64,000 nucleotides of DNA from Anodontia alba. Its lineage: Eukaryota; Mollusca; Bivalvia; Lucinida; Lucinidae. This document shows, one piece after another, positions 1 through 10,599 of this stretch. The notes under the pieces were generated by a model that worked only from the letters and a program-made list of their open reading frames with translations, ran no database searches and was not told the DNA's origin. The first letter of the stretch is position 1; each line of letters opens with the position of its first letter. Made by a program: the position numbers and the translations under genes. The stretch covers positions 2,257,701 to 2,321,700 of the forward strand of contig OZ024828.1 of NCBI GenBank assembly GCA_964016985.1. Direction: 5' to 3'.

Positions 1-1640
1 TGGAATAGAACTATTGCAGCAATTTTGAATCTTCAGAACACTCAAATTTAATCTAAATCTGACTTACTGTTCTGAAGCAGATGTGATTTGGTGATTTTCA
101 AGGTGGCTGCCGTGGTGGCCATCTTGGATATCAGAAGGAAACCATTTTAGCAATTCTAAATCTCCTTATTGCTGTGTTGCACAATGTTGTTCAAAGTTTT
201 TACTCCATCTGACTTACGGTTCAGGAGCAGATAAAAATAGACTTTCAAGGTGGTCGCCATGGCAGCTATCATGCAGATGTCAAAAATGTGATTTACTGAC
301 TGACATACAGATGACAGATCAACAGACCACGGCATAAGCTGACCTAGAGCAAAGTTCTAGGTGCGCTAACAACTGAAGATCTTCAAGATTGCTGCTATCC
401 TGGACATCGTAACAAAATGGTTTAGCATTTCTGAATCTCCATGTTGGCCCAATGCCGCCCACTAAGTTTCGGCTCAATCCAACTTTACATTCGGGAGCAG
501 ATGAGGTTTGAAGATTTTCAAGATGGCCACTTAGGTGCCGTATTAGATATTGGAACAGACCGATTTTAGTAATTCTGAATCTCTATGTTGCTCTGATGCC
601 TCTCATCAAGTTTTGGCTTAATCCGCATTATGGTTTTAGAGATGTCGTTTGAAGCATTTCAAGATAGTCCCGCCTAGGCAGCCAACTTGGATATTGGAAT
701 AGAACTATTTTAGCAGTTCTGAATCTCCATGTCTCCCCAATGCCTCTTTCAGAGTTTCAGCTTAATCTGATTTACCATTCTGGAACAGATGTTGTTTCAA
801 GATTTTCAATATGGCCACCATTGCGGCCTTCTTGGATATTGGAACGAAACAAATTTAGCAATTCTAAATCTCAATGTCATACCAGTGTCTCCAACCAAAC
901 TCAATCGGACTTAGGGCGGGAGCAGACTTGGTTTGAAGATTTTCAAGATGGCCATCATGGCAGCCATTTTGGATATCGGAACAGCACAATTTTCACAATT
1001 CTGAATCTCCATGTTGCTCCAATGCCTCCCATCAGCTAAATCCAACATACAGTTTTGGAGGAGATGTTGTATGAAGATTTTCAAGATGGCCAACATGGTG
1101 GCAATCTTGGATATCAGAACGGAATGATTTTAGCAATTCTAAATCTCCATGTGTCCCCAATGCTGCCAAACAAGTTTGGGCTCAGTCTGATTTAGGGTTT
1201 GGGAGCAGAGGTTGTTTCAAGATTTTCAAGATGGCTGCCTGGGCAGCCATCTTGGATAGCAGAACAGCATGATTTTAGCAATTCTGGATCTCTGTGTCAC
1301 CCCGATGCTTCCCATCAAGTTTCTGCTTAATCTGACTCAAGGTTTGGGAGGAGATGTCATTTGAAGAATTTCAAGATGGCCACTCTGGCAACCATCTTGG
1401 ATATTGGAACGGAATAATTTTGCAATTCTGAATCTCTATATCACTCTGATGCCTCCCATCAAGTTTTGGCCCAGTCCAACTTAGGTTTTGGAGGAGATGT
1501 TGTTTGAAGAATTTCAAGATGGTAGCTGTGGCAGTCATCTTGGATATTGGAACAGAATGATTTTCACAATTCTAAATCTCCATGTAGCCAGCCTCCCACC
1601 AAATTTAAACTCAATCTGACTCTGAGTCTGGAGTAAATGT
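1..1640. repeat. Diverged satellite, unit about 140-145 bp, about 11 units
   Basis: The phrase TTTCAAGATGGCC or a close variant recurs near 96, 243, 382, 514, 656, 798, 938, 1078, 1217, 1368 and 1512, a spacing of about 132-151 bp. Each unit carries a short inverted repeat (AAGATGGC ... GCCATCTTGGAT) and an AT-rich tail ending GAATCTCCATGTT. Two units (near 290-370 and 1640-1730) share a different end segment with ACAGACCAC and a following AGCAAAG. Open frames here are chance products of the repeat. No gene is supported. Confidence 0.85.
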
Positions 1641-1745
1641 CAAAAATGTGAAAAGCGAAGAACGGAAGACAGACGACAGATGCTGGACAACAGACCACTG
1701 CATAAACTGACTTGGAGCAAAGCTCCAGGTGTGCTACCGGTAATA

Positions 1746-2000
1746 AGACTTACCATATTCAATCTAATTACTGCATGGTGCACTAAGGTTTTCAAATTAT
1801 TGGGAAAACCTTTCAATACAAAGGCACACTTTAAAGAAATGGTAGCAGAGGAGCTTCATGAGAGGATTATTTATGATGCTTACATTATAGTTGTTTCTGA
1901 TTAGCTTTATAAAAGCATATGTCATGGATACTCATTTGAATTGCCTCAACTTCTCAAGGGAATTCAAATGAGTACCCACAACATATGCTTTTACACCACA
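1746..2000. mobile_element. Truncated MITE with inner hairpin, related to 13319-13673
   Basis: The stretch starting TACCATATTCAATCTAATTA matches the reverse complement of the right half of the MITE at 13319-13673, including the motif TTGTTTCTGATT just before the hairpin. The inner hairpin (1911-1992) begins AAAAGCATATG and ends CATATGCTTTT; its arms pair over about 33 bases. The second outer terminal repeat is not found, so this copy is truncated or decayed on its right side. Confidence 0.7.
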
Positions 2001-2034
2001 GCCATTTTATAACACTATTGTTGGGGTCCAAAGC

Positions 2035-2205
2035 ATAAACCATGTTAGTTATACAACCGTGTTGTATCCAAACAAAAAAATGTATAAATTATATAGAAAA
2101 AAATGACCATTTATGGTCATTTTTCTATATAATCTATACATTTTTGGGATCCATCTTTGAACCATGTTGTATCCAAACCCAAGTTAATACAAACTGTGTT
2201 ATAAA
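2035..2205. mobile_element. MITE-like repeat with variable inner hairpin, copy 1
   Basis: It contains CATAAACCATGTTAGTTA at the left and TTTTTGGGATCCATCTTTGAA at the right, both also found at 56548-56700. Between these shared flanks lies an AT-rich hairpin (about 2089-2131) whose arms include AAAATGACCAT and ATGGTCATTTT. The second copy has a different, shorter hairpin at the same place. Confidence 0.65.
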
Positions 2206-2995
2206 GAGGTTAATGTGTAAAAGGAAGTAGATACAAATACATGGGCAGATCTATGTAAGTAACAAAGTTTAGCAGGAAACAGCATTTTAAAGAGGCCAAA
2301 AATGCATTTATTATAATAATTGAATAGAATTTGCAATATACTGTATTTACATTCACTATTTGGACTGACAAAGCAAACTGTGGATCTGGATCAGACTGCC
2401 CCAAAATGAGGGTTTACATTGTTTGCCATACATCCAGCAAATTTTATTAGACTTTACCAAATAGCCAAGATAAATTAGTTCAAATTTTAGGGCAAATTCC
2501 GTTAGGTGTCCAAAATTTAGAATAAATACAGTCAGATTACCAATGTTATATGAGCCCCGGCACAACATTTCCATCAAGATTTCAAGTGTGTCGTGTGAAG
2601 TCTCAAATCAGCCTGCACATCCACAGTCTGATCAGAATCTTTGCAAGGCACTCAGCTGGTAGTCAAGAATCCAAAGCAACTTCAGGTGGACAGCAATGAC
2701 TGATCAGCCTGCTTATATGCCCAGGTTGATCTGCTTTCACTGAACACAATGCAACTTTGCTGGAAACACATGCAATCTTGCAGTAGAAGCTGTGTCACGG
2801 CTCATATTATAAAATAAAAGTCATTTCCCATTGTTATTTCCCATTTTGTGCCATATGTGCTGCAAGGTCCACAAATTCAATTGACGTTCTGAAAAAAAAA
2901 AAAAAAGAAAAAAAAAAAAAAAGAAACAAGATAAAATCACTTGACTCATGACAAACCTGTGAACTGTACATGTCCTGACTACTCATAAAATTCAG
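2206..2995. other. No gene seen; one MITE remnant and poly-A tract
   Basis: AT-rich non-coding sequence. It includes a remnant of the CAGCCTGC family (about 2605-2755; other copies at 13852-14005 and 16620-16790) and an A-rich tract at 2892-2925. No splice-bounded open exon or RNA gene is evident. Confidence 0.5.
2605..2755. mobile_element. CAGCCTGC-family MITE, degraded copy
   Basis: ATCAGCCTGCACATCC is followed by TCTGATCAGA and a region parallel to the copies at 13852 and 16620; the right end reads CAGGTTGATCTGC. The ends are imperfect inverted repeats, as expected of a non-autonomous DNA element. Confidence 0.55.
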
Positions 2996-4390
2996 ACCGT
3001 GGTTAACTGGCAACCATGTCTACATAACCTTGGTCAATCATGATGGAAATACCATCATCCAAGGTAGCTGACAAAACTATGGTTATATATCCATGATCAG
3101 CCATGGTTTGATGGAACTTCAGTCAACCAGGGTCAGCTATGGTTGACTGGCAAACCATGGTTACATATCCATGGTCAGCTGTGTTTTGATGGAACTTCAG
3201 TCAATCAGTCAGCTATGGTTGACTGACAAACTACCATCATCCAGGGTAACTGACAAAAACTGTGGTTATATATCCATAGTAAGCCATGGTTTGATGGAAC
3301 TTCAGTCAACCAGGGTCAGCTCTGGTTGACAGACAAACTATGGTTACATTACCATAGTAAGCCATGGTTTGATGGAACTTCAGTCATCCAGGGTCAGCTC
3401 TGGTTGACTGACAAACTATGGTTACATTACCATGTTAAGCCATGGTTTGATGGAACTTCAATCAACCAGGCAGCTATGTTTGACTGGCAAATTATGGTTA
3501 TATAACCATGGTCAGCCATGGTCATGATTGATGGAAATTCAGTCAACCAGTGTCAGCAATGGCTGACTTGGCACACTATGGTTATATAATAAGGGTCATC
3601 CATGGTTTGATAGAATTTCAGTCAACTATGGTCAACTTGGTTAACTTTGGTAACCTATGGTTATATAACCGTAGCCAGCCATGGTCATGGTTTGATGGAA
3701 ACCCAGTCAACCAGAGTCAACTAAGGTTTACTTTGACAAATTGTTGTTATATAACATGGTCAGCCATGGTTTGATGGCACTTCAGTCACCAGGGACAACT
3801 ATGGCTGACTTTGGCAAATTATGGTTATATAACCATGGTCACACATGGTTTGATGAAATTTAGTCAACCAGGGTCAGCTATAGCGGACTTTGGTAAACTG
3901 TGGTTATACAACCATGGTCACACATATTTTGACAGAACTACAGTCAATCAGGGTCAGCTATGGCAAACTTTGGTAAACTATGGTTATATAACCATGGGCA
4001 CACATGGATGGAACTACAGTCAACTGGGGTCAGATATGGCTGGTGTTGGTTAACTATGGATATATAACCATGGTCGCACATATTTTGATGGAACTACAGT
4101 CAACCAGGGTCAGCTACGGCTGTCTTTGGTAAACTGTGGTTATGCAACCATTATTACACATAGTTTGATGGAAATTCAGTCAACCAGGGTCAGCTGTGTC
4201 TGACTTTGGTAAACTATGGTTATATAACTATGGTCACACATGTGATGGAACTACATTCAACCAGGTCATCTATGGCTGACTTTGGTAAACTATGGTTGTG
4301 TAACTATGGGCAGGCATTGTTTGATAGAACTACAGTCAACCAAGGTCAACTTGACTGACTTTGACCAACTATGCTTTATATAACCTGAAG
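2996..4390. repeat. Satellite, unit about 75-80 bp, about 18 units
   Basis: Every unit has GGTTATATAACCATGG followed by GTCAGCCATGGTTTGATGG and CAGTCAACCAGGGTCAGC. Several sub-motifs are themselves palindromic (GGTTATATAACC, CCATGG). Unit length varies through small indels and similarity decays towards both ends. The open frames in this stretch translate the repeat and are not genes. Confidence 0.9.
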
Positions 4391-4552
4391 CAGATTTGTG
4401 TTTCCCATCCACCATTTTCTTGACACTAGATGATATATCTCAATAGAATAAAACTTGAAGGTAATTTTGCACCATTCCATGCAAGCCATGCCCTAAGAAA
4501 ATGTATTTCAGGGGCTTATGCAATAGTAAAGATCTAGACCAAAGGTCGAAGC

Positions 4553-4803
4553 CATATCGAGGGTTGATCGCAAGACTATTGCAAGTCAGATGGTTGTTTT
4601 TCCCAATACTTAATCTCCTCACCATGAAGGCATTATGAAGATTACATTTCTTTCTGTAAACAATGGAAATTTAGGTGCCATTGCTCGTATGAGCAATGGC
4701 ACCTAAATTTGCATTGTTTACAAAGGAGTCAAAGTTGCCCCTAAACAAGGGTTTCAAAAATATGTTTGAGTTACTATAGTCTTGCGCTCGACCCTCGATA
4801 TAG
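4553..4803. mobile_element. MITE with 26-bp terminal repeats and an inner hairpin
   Basis: The left terminal repeat reads ATATCGAGGGTTGATCGC then AAGACTA; the right end reads TAGTCTTGCG then CTCGACCCTCGATATAG, its inverse with a few changes. An independent hairpin with about 33-bp arms lies at 4655-4722 (TGTAAACAATGG ... TTGTTTACA). It has no coding capacity. Confidence 0.75.
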
Positions 4804-4805
4804 TC

Positions 4806-5165
4806 AGAGGGCTTGTTAAGGAGGAGTGTTTACTGATAATTCTGAGTTTTCTCCAGCTTTAAGAATGGTGATGCCTAGTGATTTTAACATTTTATGGATA
4901 CCTTCACCGCTCTTAGTTTTTACTACTGACCATTCTAAAGTAATAGTTTGGGTGATGTTCTATTTGTGGCCATACGACTGCTCACTGCTGAGCTTTTTTC
5001 ATCCTTTATCCTGTTCATTGTCTTATTGATGTTTTTGATGGATCTGTCTAGCATTATGATTACCTCATTAGGAAAGAAGGACCTGGTTACTTTTCACTTT
5101 TTTGGTTTGTTTCATGTGTATTATCTTGTTTTGTTTGCGCTTTCTCTTTGTGTCATTAGTAGGCC
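4806..5165 (+). mobile_element. Old Penelope-like 3' fragment
   Basis: The order of short matches (ACTGACCATTCTAAAG, GATTACCTCATTAGG, then a T-rich stretch with TTTGTTTGCGC) parallels the 3' end of the Penelope-like family seen intact at 21900-22200. Divergence is high, so this is an ancient copy. The frames open here are short and not coding. Confidence 0.45.
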
Positions 5166-5265
5166 ATCATTACGAAAACACGCCTATTCAAATAAATTGG
5201 AAATTTTACCACCAAAAACTGACTTTTCAGATAAAAGTTTTTTATTTTTAATATTTCTGCTCCAC

Positions 5266-5331
5266 ATAAATTGTGGGTAGTCATTAGAACTGCCTCGCCG
5301 AGGCGGTTCTAACGAGTACCCACAATCTATG
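5266..5331. repeat. GTGGGTACTC-family hairpin
   Basis: The left arm begins ATTGTGGGTAGTCATTAG and the right arm ends CGAGTACCCACAAT. The outer part of the stem matches the hairpins at 1911, 13424 and 53395, while the inner stem differs between copies. Confidence 0.7.
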
Positions 5332-5360
5332 ACACACTGTCTGAATGGGTTAAATCGGTA

Positions 5361-6827
5361 ATGTCCTTGGTAAACAGACGTGTCTCAGTACTCAGCAGAA
5401 CCATGTGTCGCCGACATGAATCGGTGTTTGACGATCAAGATGTTGCTGCTGAGTTAGCTGAAATCCATGAGAAGTTTGTCGTTGTTCCAGCCGACAAGGC
5501 ATCTAACAATATTGTGTTTGTTTGCAAAACACACTATATAAACTGCTTAATGGAAGAGCTTGGTATGAGTACCATGACCGGAAACCCTACATATAATCTT
5601 ACTGCTATGTCCAAGGAAGAAATTCTACAAAACCACCATTCGGTGATGCTGACATTTGGAATTTCCCTCCCAGAGGAAGATATTGACCTTCCCAAACTGT
5701 ACTGGATTCCTAAACTTCACAAGAATCCGTACATGCAGAGATATATTGCTGGTTCAGCTAAGTGCTCAACCAAGCCTCTTTCTCAGATTCTAACACGAAT
5801 ACTAACCGCAGTTAAAGAAGGCCTTCAGAAGTATTGTGACACTGCATATGCCAGAAGTGGTGTTAATCAGATGTGGATCCTGAAAAACTCCAAAGAGCTC
5901 TTAGAAAACCTAAAGGCACAATCTCTTCATTCCATCAACAGTATAAAATCTTTCGATTTCTCTACTCTCTACACTACTATTCCTCATGATAAATTGAAAT
6001 CTAAATTAAAGGCAATTATCAACCAGTGTTTCTTCCACAAGAATGGTAACCGTCGATTTCAGTATGTTGTCATTGGCTACAAAGACACATACTTCATTCG
6101 GGATCACTCTGATGCACCACAAAAATACTCAGATGCAGATTTCATTAAGATGCTGGAATATCTAATCAACAATATTTTTGTGGAGTTCGGCGGTCGGATA
6201 TTTCAACAAACAATCGGCATACCGATGGGTACTAATTGTGCACCGTTACTTGCCGACTTGTTTTTATACTCGTATGAGGCGGAGTTTGTACAAAGTCTCC
6301 TCCAAGCAGGCAAGAAACACCTCGCACAACAATTCAATTTCACCTACAGATATATAGATAATGTATTGTCTCTGAAAAACACAAAATTTGCAGAGTATTT
6401 AGAATTCATCTACCCACGTGAACTTGAAATAAAGGAAACAACGGAGACTTCAGCCTCCTCCTCATACTTGGATTGTTATCTCTACATCGACAATGGAAAG
6501 CTTACTTCTAGGCTTTACGACAAACGGGATGACTTCAATTTTCCCATCGTTAACTTTCCTTTCCTGAGCAGTAATATCCCTTCTGCACCAGCATACGGCG
6601 TTTACGTTTCACAGTTAATCCGTTATGCCAGAACTTGTTCAAATTATCAGGACTTCATGGAGCGTGGGAAAGTGCTCACTCAAAAGTTGTTGAGCCAGGG
6701 ATTTCAAAAAACCAAACTTGTAGCAACACTTAAGAAGTTCTATGGGAGACATCATGATCTAGTCAATCCCTACAATGTGGCAGTTTCCAGAACTGTTTCT
6801 GATGTTTTTGCCAGTGACGCGCCATAA
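5361..6827 (+). CDS. Penelope-like reverse transcriptase, 5'-truncated, catalytic Asp changed
   Basis: A 488-codon open frame from an ATG at 5361 to TAA. Motifs in order: PADKAS near residue 43, IPKLHK at 116, motif A FDFSTLYTTIPH at 198 (first catalytic Asp), GIPMGTNCAPLLADLFLYS at 286, YIDN at 331, and RLYDKRDDFNFPIVNFPFL at 384. These are typical of the abundant Penelope-like reverse transcriptases of molluscs and cnidarians, enzymes that copy element RNA at chromosomal ends or nicks. The usual YIDD box reads YIDN (GAT AAT), so the second catalytic Asp is lost; polymerase activity is unlikely. No GIY-YIG nuclease domain is visible before or after it. The ATG is only the first in an open frame; homologous sequence probably begins upstream and is missing. 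A further 3' region follows to about 7145. The YIDD expectation is family knowledge recalled, not searched. Confidence 0.8.
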   Translation: MSLVNRRVSVLSRTMCRRHESVFDDQDVAAELAEIHEKFVVVPADKASNNIVFVCKTHYINCLMEELGMSTMTGNPTYNLTAMSKEEILQNHHSVMLTFGISLPEEDIDLPKLYWIPKLHKNPYMQRYIAGSAKCSTKPLSQILTRILTAVKEGLQKYCDTAYARSGVNQMWILKNSKELLENLKAQSLHSINSIKSFDFSTLYTTIPHDKLKSKLKAIINQCFFHKNGNRRFQYVVIGYKDTYFIRDHSDAPQKYSDADFIKMLEYLINNIFVEFGGRIFQQTIGIPMGTNCAPLLADLFLYSYEAEFVQSLLQAGKKHLAQQFNFTYRYIDNVLSLKNTKFAEYLEFIYPRELEIKETTETSASSSYLDCYLYIDNGKLTSRLYDKRDDFNFPIVNFPFLSSNIPSAPAYGVYVSQLIRYARTCSNYQDFMERGKVLTQKLLSQGFQKTKLVATLKKFYGRHHDLVNPYNVAVSRTVSDVFASDAP

Positions 6828-7145
6828 GTAGACTTCCCAAATCCCGGACATACGCTTCTACCGATATTTCCTTCGTTCAGGCCCATGGGTATGGTGGGCG
6901 AAGCTTGCTTACCAAGTAATGCTTACTATCCGCGGACGCCTGATTACACCCTTTGTTCTGGGGTCCATGTCTGTTGGTCTGAACATTCTGATTCGTCATT
7001 CGTTTATGGATTTATGATTTTGAATTACGGCTTTGGTACCATGACCGCAACTATTTTGAGCAGAAATAAGAAAAATAATATGTACACCTGTAAACCCCAG
7101 TTTTTCTATTTTAAAGGCGAGTTTATGGGGGTCAATATTATATAG
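6828..7145 (+). other. Probable 3' region of the Penelope-like element
   Basis: It follows the reverse transcriptase stop directly. It holds an 86-codon open frame starting at 6885 that has no recognisable domain and is probably incidental. The right border is set only by the change to the minisatellite after about 7300 and is approximate. Confidence 0.4.
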
Positions 7146-7469
7146 GTATATTTTCGCGTTCTTCTTGGACATCTTTATGTTTTTCAGTACGGTAAACAGG
7201 TAGATAACACATACCTATTTTCTGGCAGCTTGAGTTCGCAAGCCAGGAACTCAAATATTTTTGGAAAATATGTCGGATTTTTTTCCTTGTCAAACACAGC
7301 AATGGAATGTATCTGTAATATCGCTGCAGGATCATAGCTCCCCGCTTTACAAATCCTTTGGTTAGGACTTACTACCACGCTGATTCTCTGTAATAACATT
7401 AATAATAATGATGTAATACTATTAAAGGATCATAGCTATCTTCTTTACATATCCTTTAGTCAGGATTTT

Positions 7470-7594
7470 GTTGATGTTGAGGTTTTACGACCCAGTCAAC
7501 CCGAAAGAATGTTGCCTACCTCGGTGGGGGTTGAACCCGCGACCTCCTGATCTCCAGGCGGACAGCGCATCCAAGTGAGCCACCGAGGCCGACA
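7470..7594 (-). mobile_element. tRNA-derived SINE, internally deleted copy
   Basis: Read on the minus strand it has a tRNA-like head with A box TGGCTCACTTGG and B box GGTTCAACCCC, then a tail ending TAAAACCTCAACATCAAC. It matches the longer SINE at 59767-60063 but lacks its middle. Flanking sequence shows a target duplication: TTAGTCAGGATTT on the left (7456) and TTAATCAGGATTT on the right (7595). Confidence 0.8.
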
Positions 7595-7871
7595 TTAATC
7601 AGGATTTAATTACCACGCTGATTTTGTGCGGTAACAAAATTTAAATGACAATACAATATCACTGCAGGATCATAGCTGGCCGCTTTACATATCCTTTAAT
7701 CAGGGCTTACTGCAACACTGGTTCTCTATAATAACAACATTGATAATGATAATGTGATGTCACTACAGGATCATAGCTGGCTGCTTTACAAATCCATGAC
7801 CAAACAAATGGCCATGATTTGCCTGTTACCTGTAATAATGATAATACTTACAGTAATAATAATATAATATC

Positions 7872-10111
7872 ACCGTGATTTCGCAGCTGCAATCATTCGC
7901 GATGGTAAAGTACCCTTTGTCTGCCTCTACAAGGGTAAGGGGGATGCATTGGAAAGGGAAAACTGCCGCGGGCTCAAGCTGACAGAGCAGGTTAGAAAAG
8001 TCCTGGATAGGATTGTGGACGGCCTCATCAGACAGTGTCAATCGACGATTCACAGTTTGGCTTCGACCCAGGCAGAGGCACAACAGATGCATTTTTGTAG
8101 TCAGGCAGCTGTAAGAGAAGTATTTAGCTGCCAACAAGAGACTCTACATGGATTTTGTGGACCTGAAGAAGGCGCTTGACCGGGTGCCTCGGAAGGTCAT
8201 CTGGTTGGAGGTCAGAAAACTTGGTGTGGAGGAGTGAATTGTACAGTGAAGAGTGTAAAGTGCAGGTCGGTATTCATCAAGGCTCGGTACTCAGCGCGTT
8301 GCTCTTCATCATTATGTTTGAAGCCTTGTCACGCGAGTTCCGTTCTGGAGTCCCCTGGGAGGACCTCTATGCTAGTGACCTTGTTATCATCGCTGAGTCG
8401 CTCGAGGAATGTGTCAGGAGGATCTTGACTTGGAAAGAGGCAATGGAGAGAAAAGACTGAGTAAATGCAGGAAACACAAAGATCATGATCTGTGGTACGG
8501 GTCTGGACCTCCTGCAGAGATCAGGCGAGTTTCCATGCGCACTGGAGTGGACAGCCACAGCATCTTCAGCAACGGCTGCAAGCACTGAGTGGACAAGAAA
8601 TGCAGTGGGCTCAATCACTTGACAAAGGACCCTGATTACAGATTTACACGGTGCCAGGGAACTGCACGACCCTTGGACGGCAGACCACAGAGGGAAGTCA
8701 AGTCGGACCTGACAAGCTGGAGGTTGTAGCTTCCTTTTGCTACCTAAGAGACATAATTTCAGCAGCCGATGGCTATGAACCTTCAACAACAACACATGTG
8801 AAAACTACCTAGAACAAGAAGCTGCTACCAGTTTCCTCTTCCCGCCACCTCTCCTTTAAGACGCGTGGCCGCGTGTACAGCTCTAGTGTACGGAGCGCAA
8901 TGCTCCATGCCTGTGATACTTGGCCACTGACAAAGCCAAACCTCCAACGTCTGCAATGAAATGACAGGGCAATGATCAAACAGATCTGCAATGTCAAAAA
9001 AGGTAAAAGAAAAGTCCAGGGAGTGCCACAATCACAAACCGCAGCCCTTCCCAGACCCCAAGAGGAAGAGAAAACCGACAAATCTAAACAAGCACAAATC
9101 GAACAAACGTACGAAAAACACTAAGATTAGCTCTCTCTTCCCCAAGCGAAGTAATCGCAATACTAAAAGGACTGAAAAACACAAGAACACAATGACACAT
9201 GGAAAGACATACAACAAATCGCCTCGTAGAATAAACCACAAAGCAACAAAGAGTAAGATTAACACCGGGACCACCGCCTTAGAACGGTCGGTAGAGCAAA
9301 CCACCGAGGGTTTAAAGCACTTTTACAGCTAGCTAACTTCACCTGGGTCCCGATGCTACTCTTAATACAGAAATACATAAAAATTCGGTTCGCATAAAGG
9401 CTCCCAACTCAGTCAATGCATTAAAGCGAAAACATAAAAATCAAATTAATCACTATAATAAACAAAGACGAGTACTCTACTGTATGCCAGAGTAAATGAA
9501 AACCAATAGTTGAACCACGGCGGGCCAAGCCAAAAACATGTCAAGCCCCAACCCATTGGTTAAAGTTTTACGAAGAGGCCGTCATTGAGTCTGAGGTCCG
9601 AACCGCCGTCGTGCAATTAAAGAGTGAAGCATAGCCATCAACAATGATTGGGTTGACAACTAGGCATGCAGTCTGCCGCATAATATCCAGGCTATAGCCA
9701 ATTCTTTTATAACGGTTAATAAGTTTTCTGAATTGCTCCGAAAAGTCACTGGATTAAATGAGCTACTTGCGCGGCTGGGCATTGAGGATCTGGACCTCAT
9801 TCTGAAGGAGAGAAGGCTCCGCTGGTATGGACATGTAGAACGCTCCAATGGTGCAGTCAAGACAGCTTTTGACATACAGGTTGATTGAAAGCATGGGCCT
9901 TGGAGGACCAAGATGACATGGAAGCAGCTGACAGAGAGGGATTGTAGAGAGTGGAAGCTCTCAGCTATCAACTCTCATGATAGACATACCTGGAGATAAG
10001 GTGTGAGATCTACTATGCATGCAGCAAGCCAGCTACCTGGAAGGAAGCCCACTTATATTGGCGCTGGTTTTGTACCTGCACGTTAATAAAAAATCCGACG
10101 ATGATGATGAT
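7872..10111 (+). pseudogene. RTE-like LINE reverse transcriptase, decayed and split
   Basis: Fragments in several frames match one RTE-like element: RGLKLTEQVRKVLDRIVDGL (from about 7970), GVEE, HQGSVLSALLFI (about 8275), PWEDLYASDLVIIAESLEE (about 8352), and after a 750-bp insertion a stretch including RRLRWYGHVERSNGAVKTAF (about 9808). The catalytic box reads YASD instead of the expected YADD. Remnants of a PHD-like Cys/His module (NGCKH ... KKCSGL) lie between the polymerase and the C-terminal part, as I recall for this element. There are several stops, deletions and frameshifts. The 3' end is AT-poor then (GAT)n at 10094-10111, the normal microsatellite tail of RTE elements. Confidence 0.75.
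8995..9748 (-). mobile_element. Penelope-like 3'-end copy inserted in the RTE-like LINE
   Basis: On the minus strand it runs from ACTTTTCGGAGCAATT to CTTTTCTTTTACC followed by T's, matching 21450-22215 nearly end to end. The RTE-like reading resumes right after it at AATGAGCTACTTGCGCGGCT. It begins inside the last part of the reverse transcriptase and is therefore 5'-truncated. GTCA lies at both junctions and may be a short target duplication. Confidence 0.8.
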
Positions 10112-10281
10112 CGCTGCAGGGTCATAGCTGTTTGCTAAAATACAAATCCTTTAGTCAGACCTTACTAACACGCTAATTCAATAATAATAATAATAATAAT
10201 AATAATCTAATATCTCAGGATCATCGATACTCGCTTTACATATCCTTTAGTCGGACCTTACTACCACGCTGATTCTCTGTT

Positions 10282-10326
<45 letters not shown>

Positions 10327-10599
10327 TAATAACACTGCAGGATTATGGCTGCTCGGTACACAAATCCTGTGGTAGGGACTTCCTACTAGTATGAATCTCT
10401 GTAATAGCAACATTAATGATAATAATGTAATATAAGGAGGTCCGTCCGCTGTTCACAGTGTATGGTGTAGCCCCTATGTGACTCTGTTGCCTGGCTACGT
10501 TAAAATATAACTGTTTGATGTAATATTACTGCAGGATAATAGCTGCCCAATTCTACCAAGTATTGCTTCCAAAATTGGGGCTACTTTTAAAGGAAAGAA

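Larger units (their letters stand above)
7310..10560. repeat. Minisatellite, unit about 100-110 bp, interrupted by a SINE and a LINE
   Basis: The unit contains CTGCAGGATCATAGCTG, CTTTACATATCCTTTAGTC and ACTACCACGCTGATTCTCTG, followed by an (AAT/ATA)-rich spacer. Units are visible near 7318, 7428, 7665, 7765, 10114, 10206, 10337 and 10525. The AAT spacer has expanded into clean microsatellites at 10180-10205 and 10285-10325. A SINE (7470-7594) and an RTE-like LINE (7872-10111) sit inside the array. Confidence 0.8.

Noticed and set aside
3550..4053. Plus-strand frames rich in Tyr/His/Gly
   Set aside because: They lie fully in the 78-bp satellite and follow its period.
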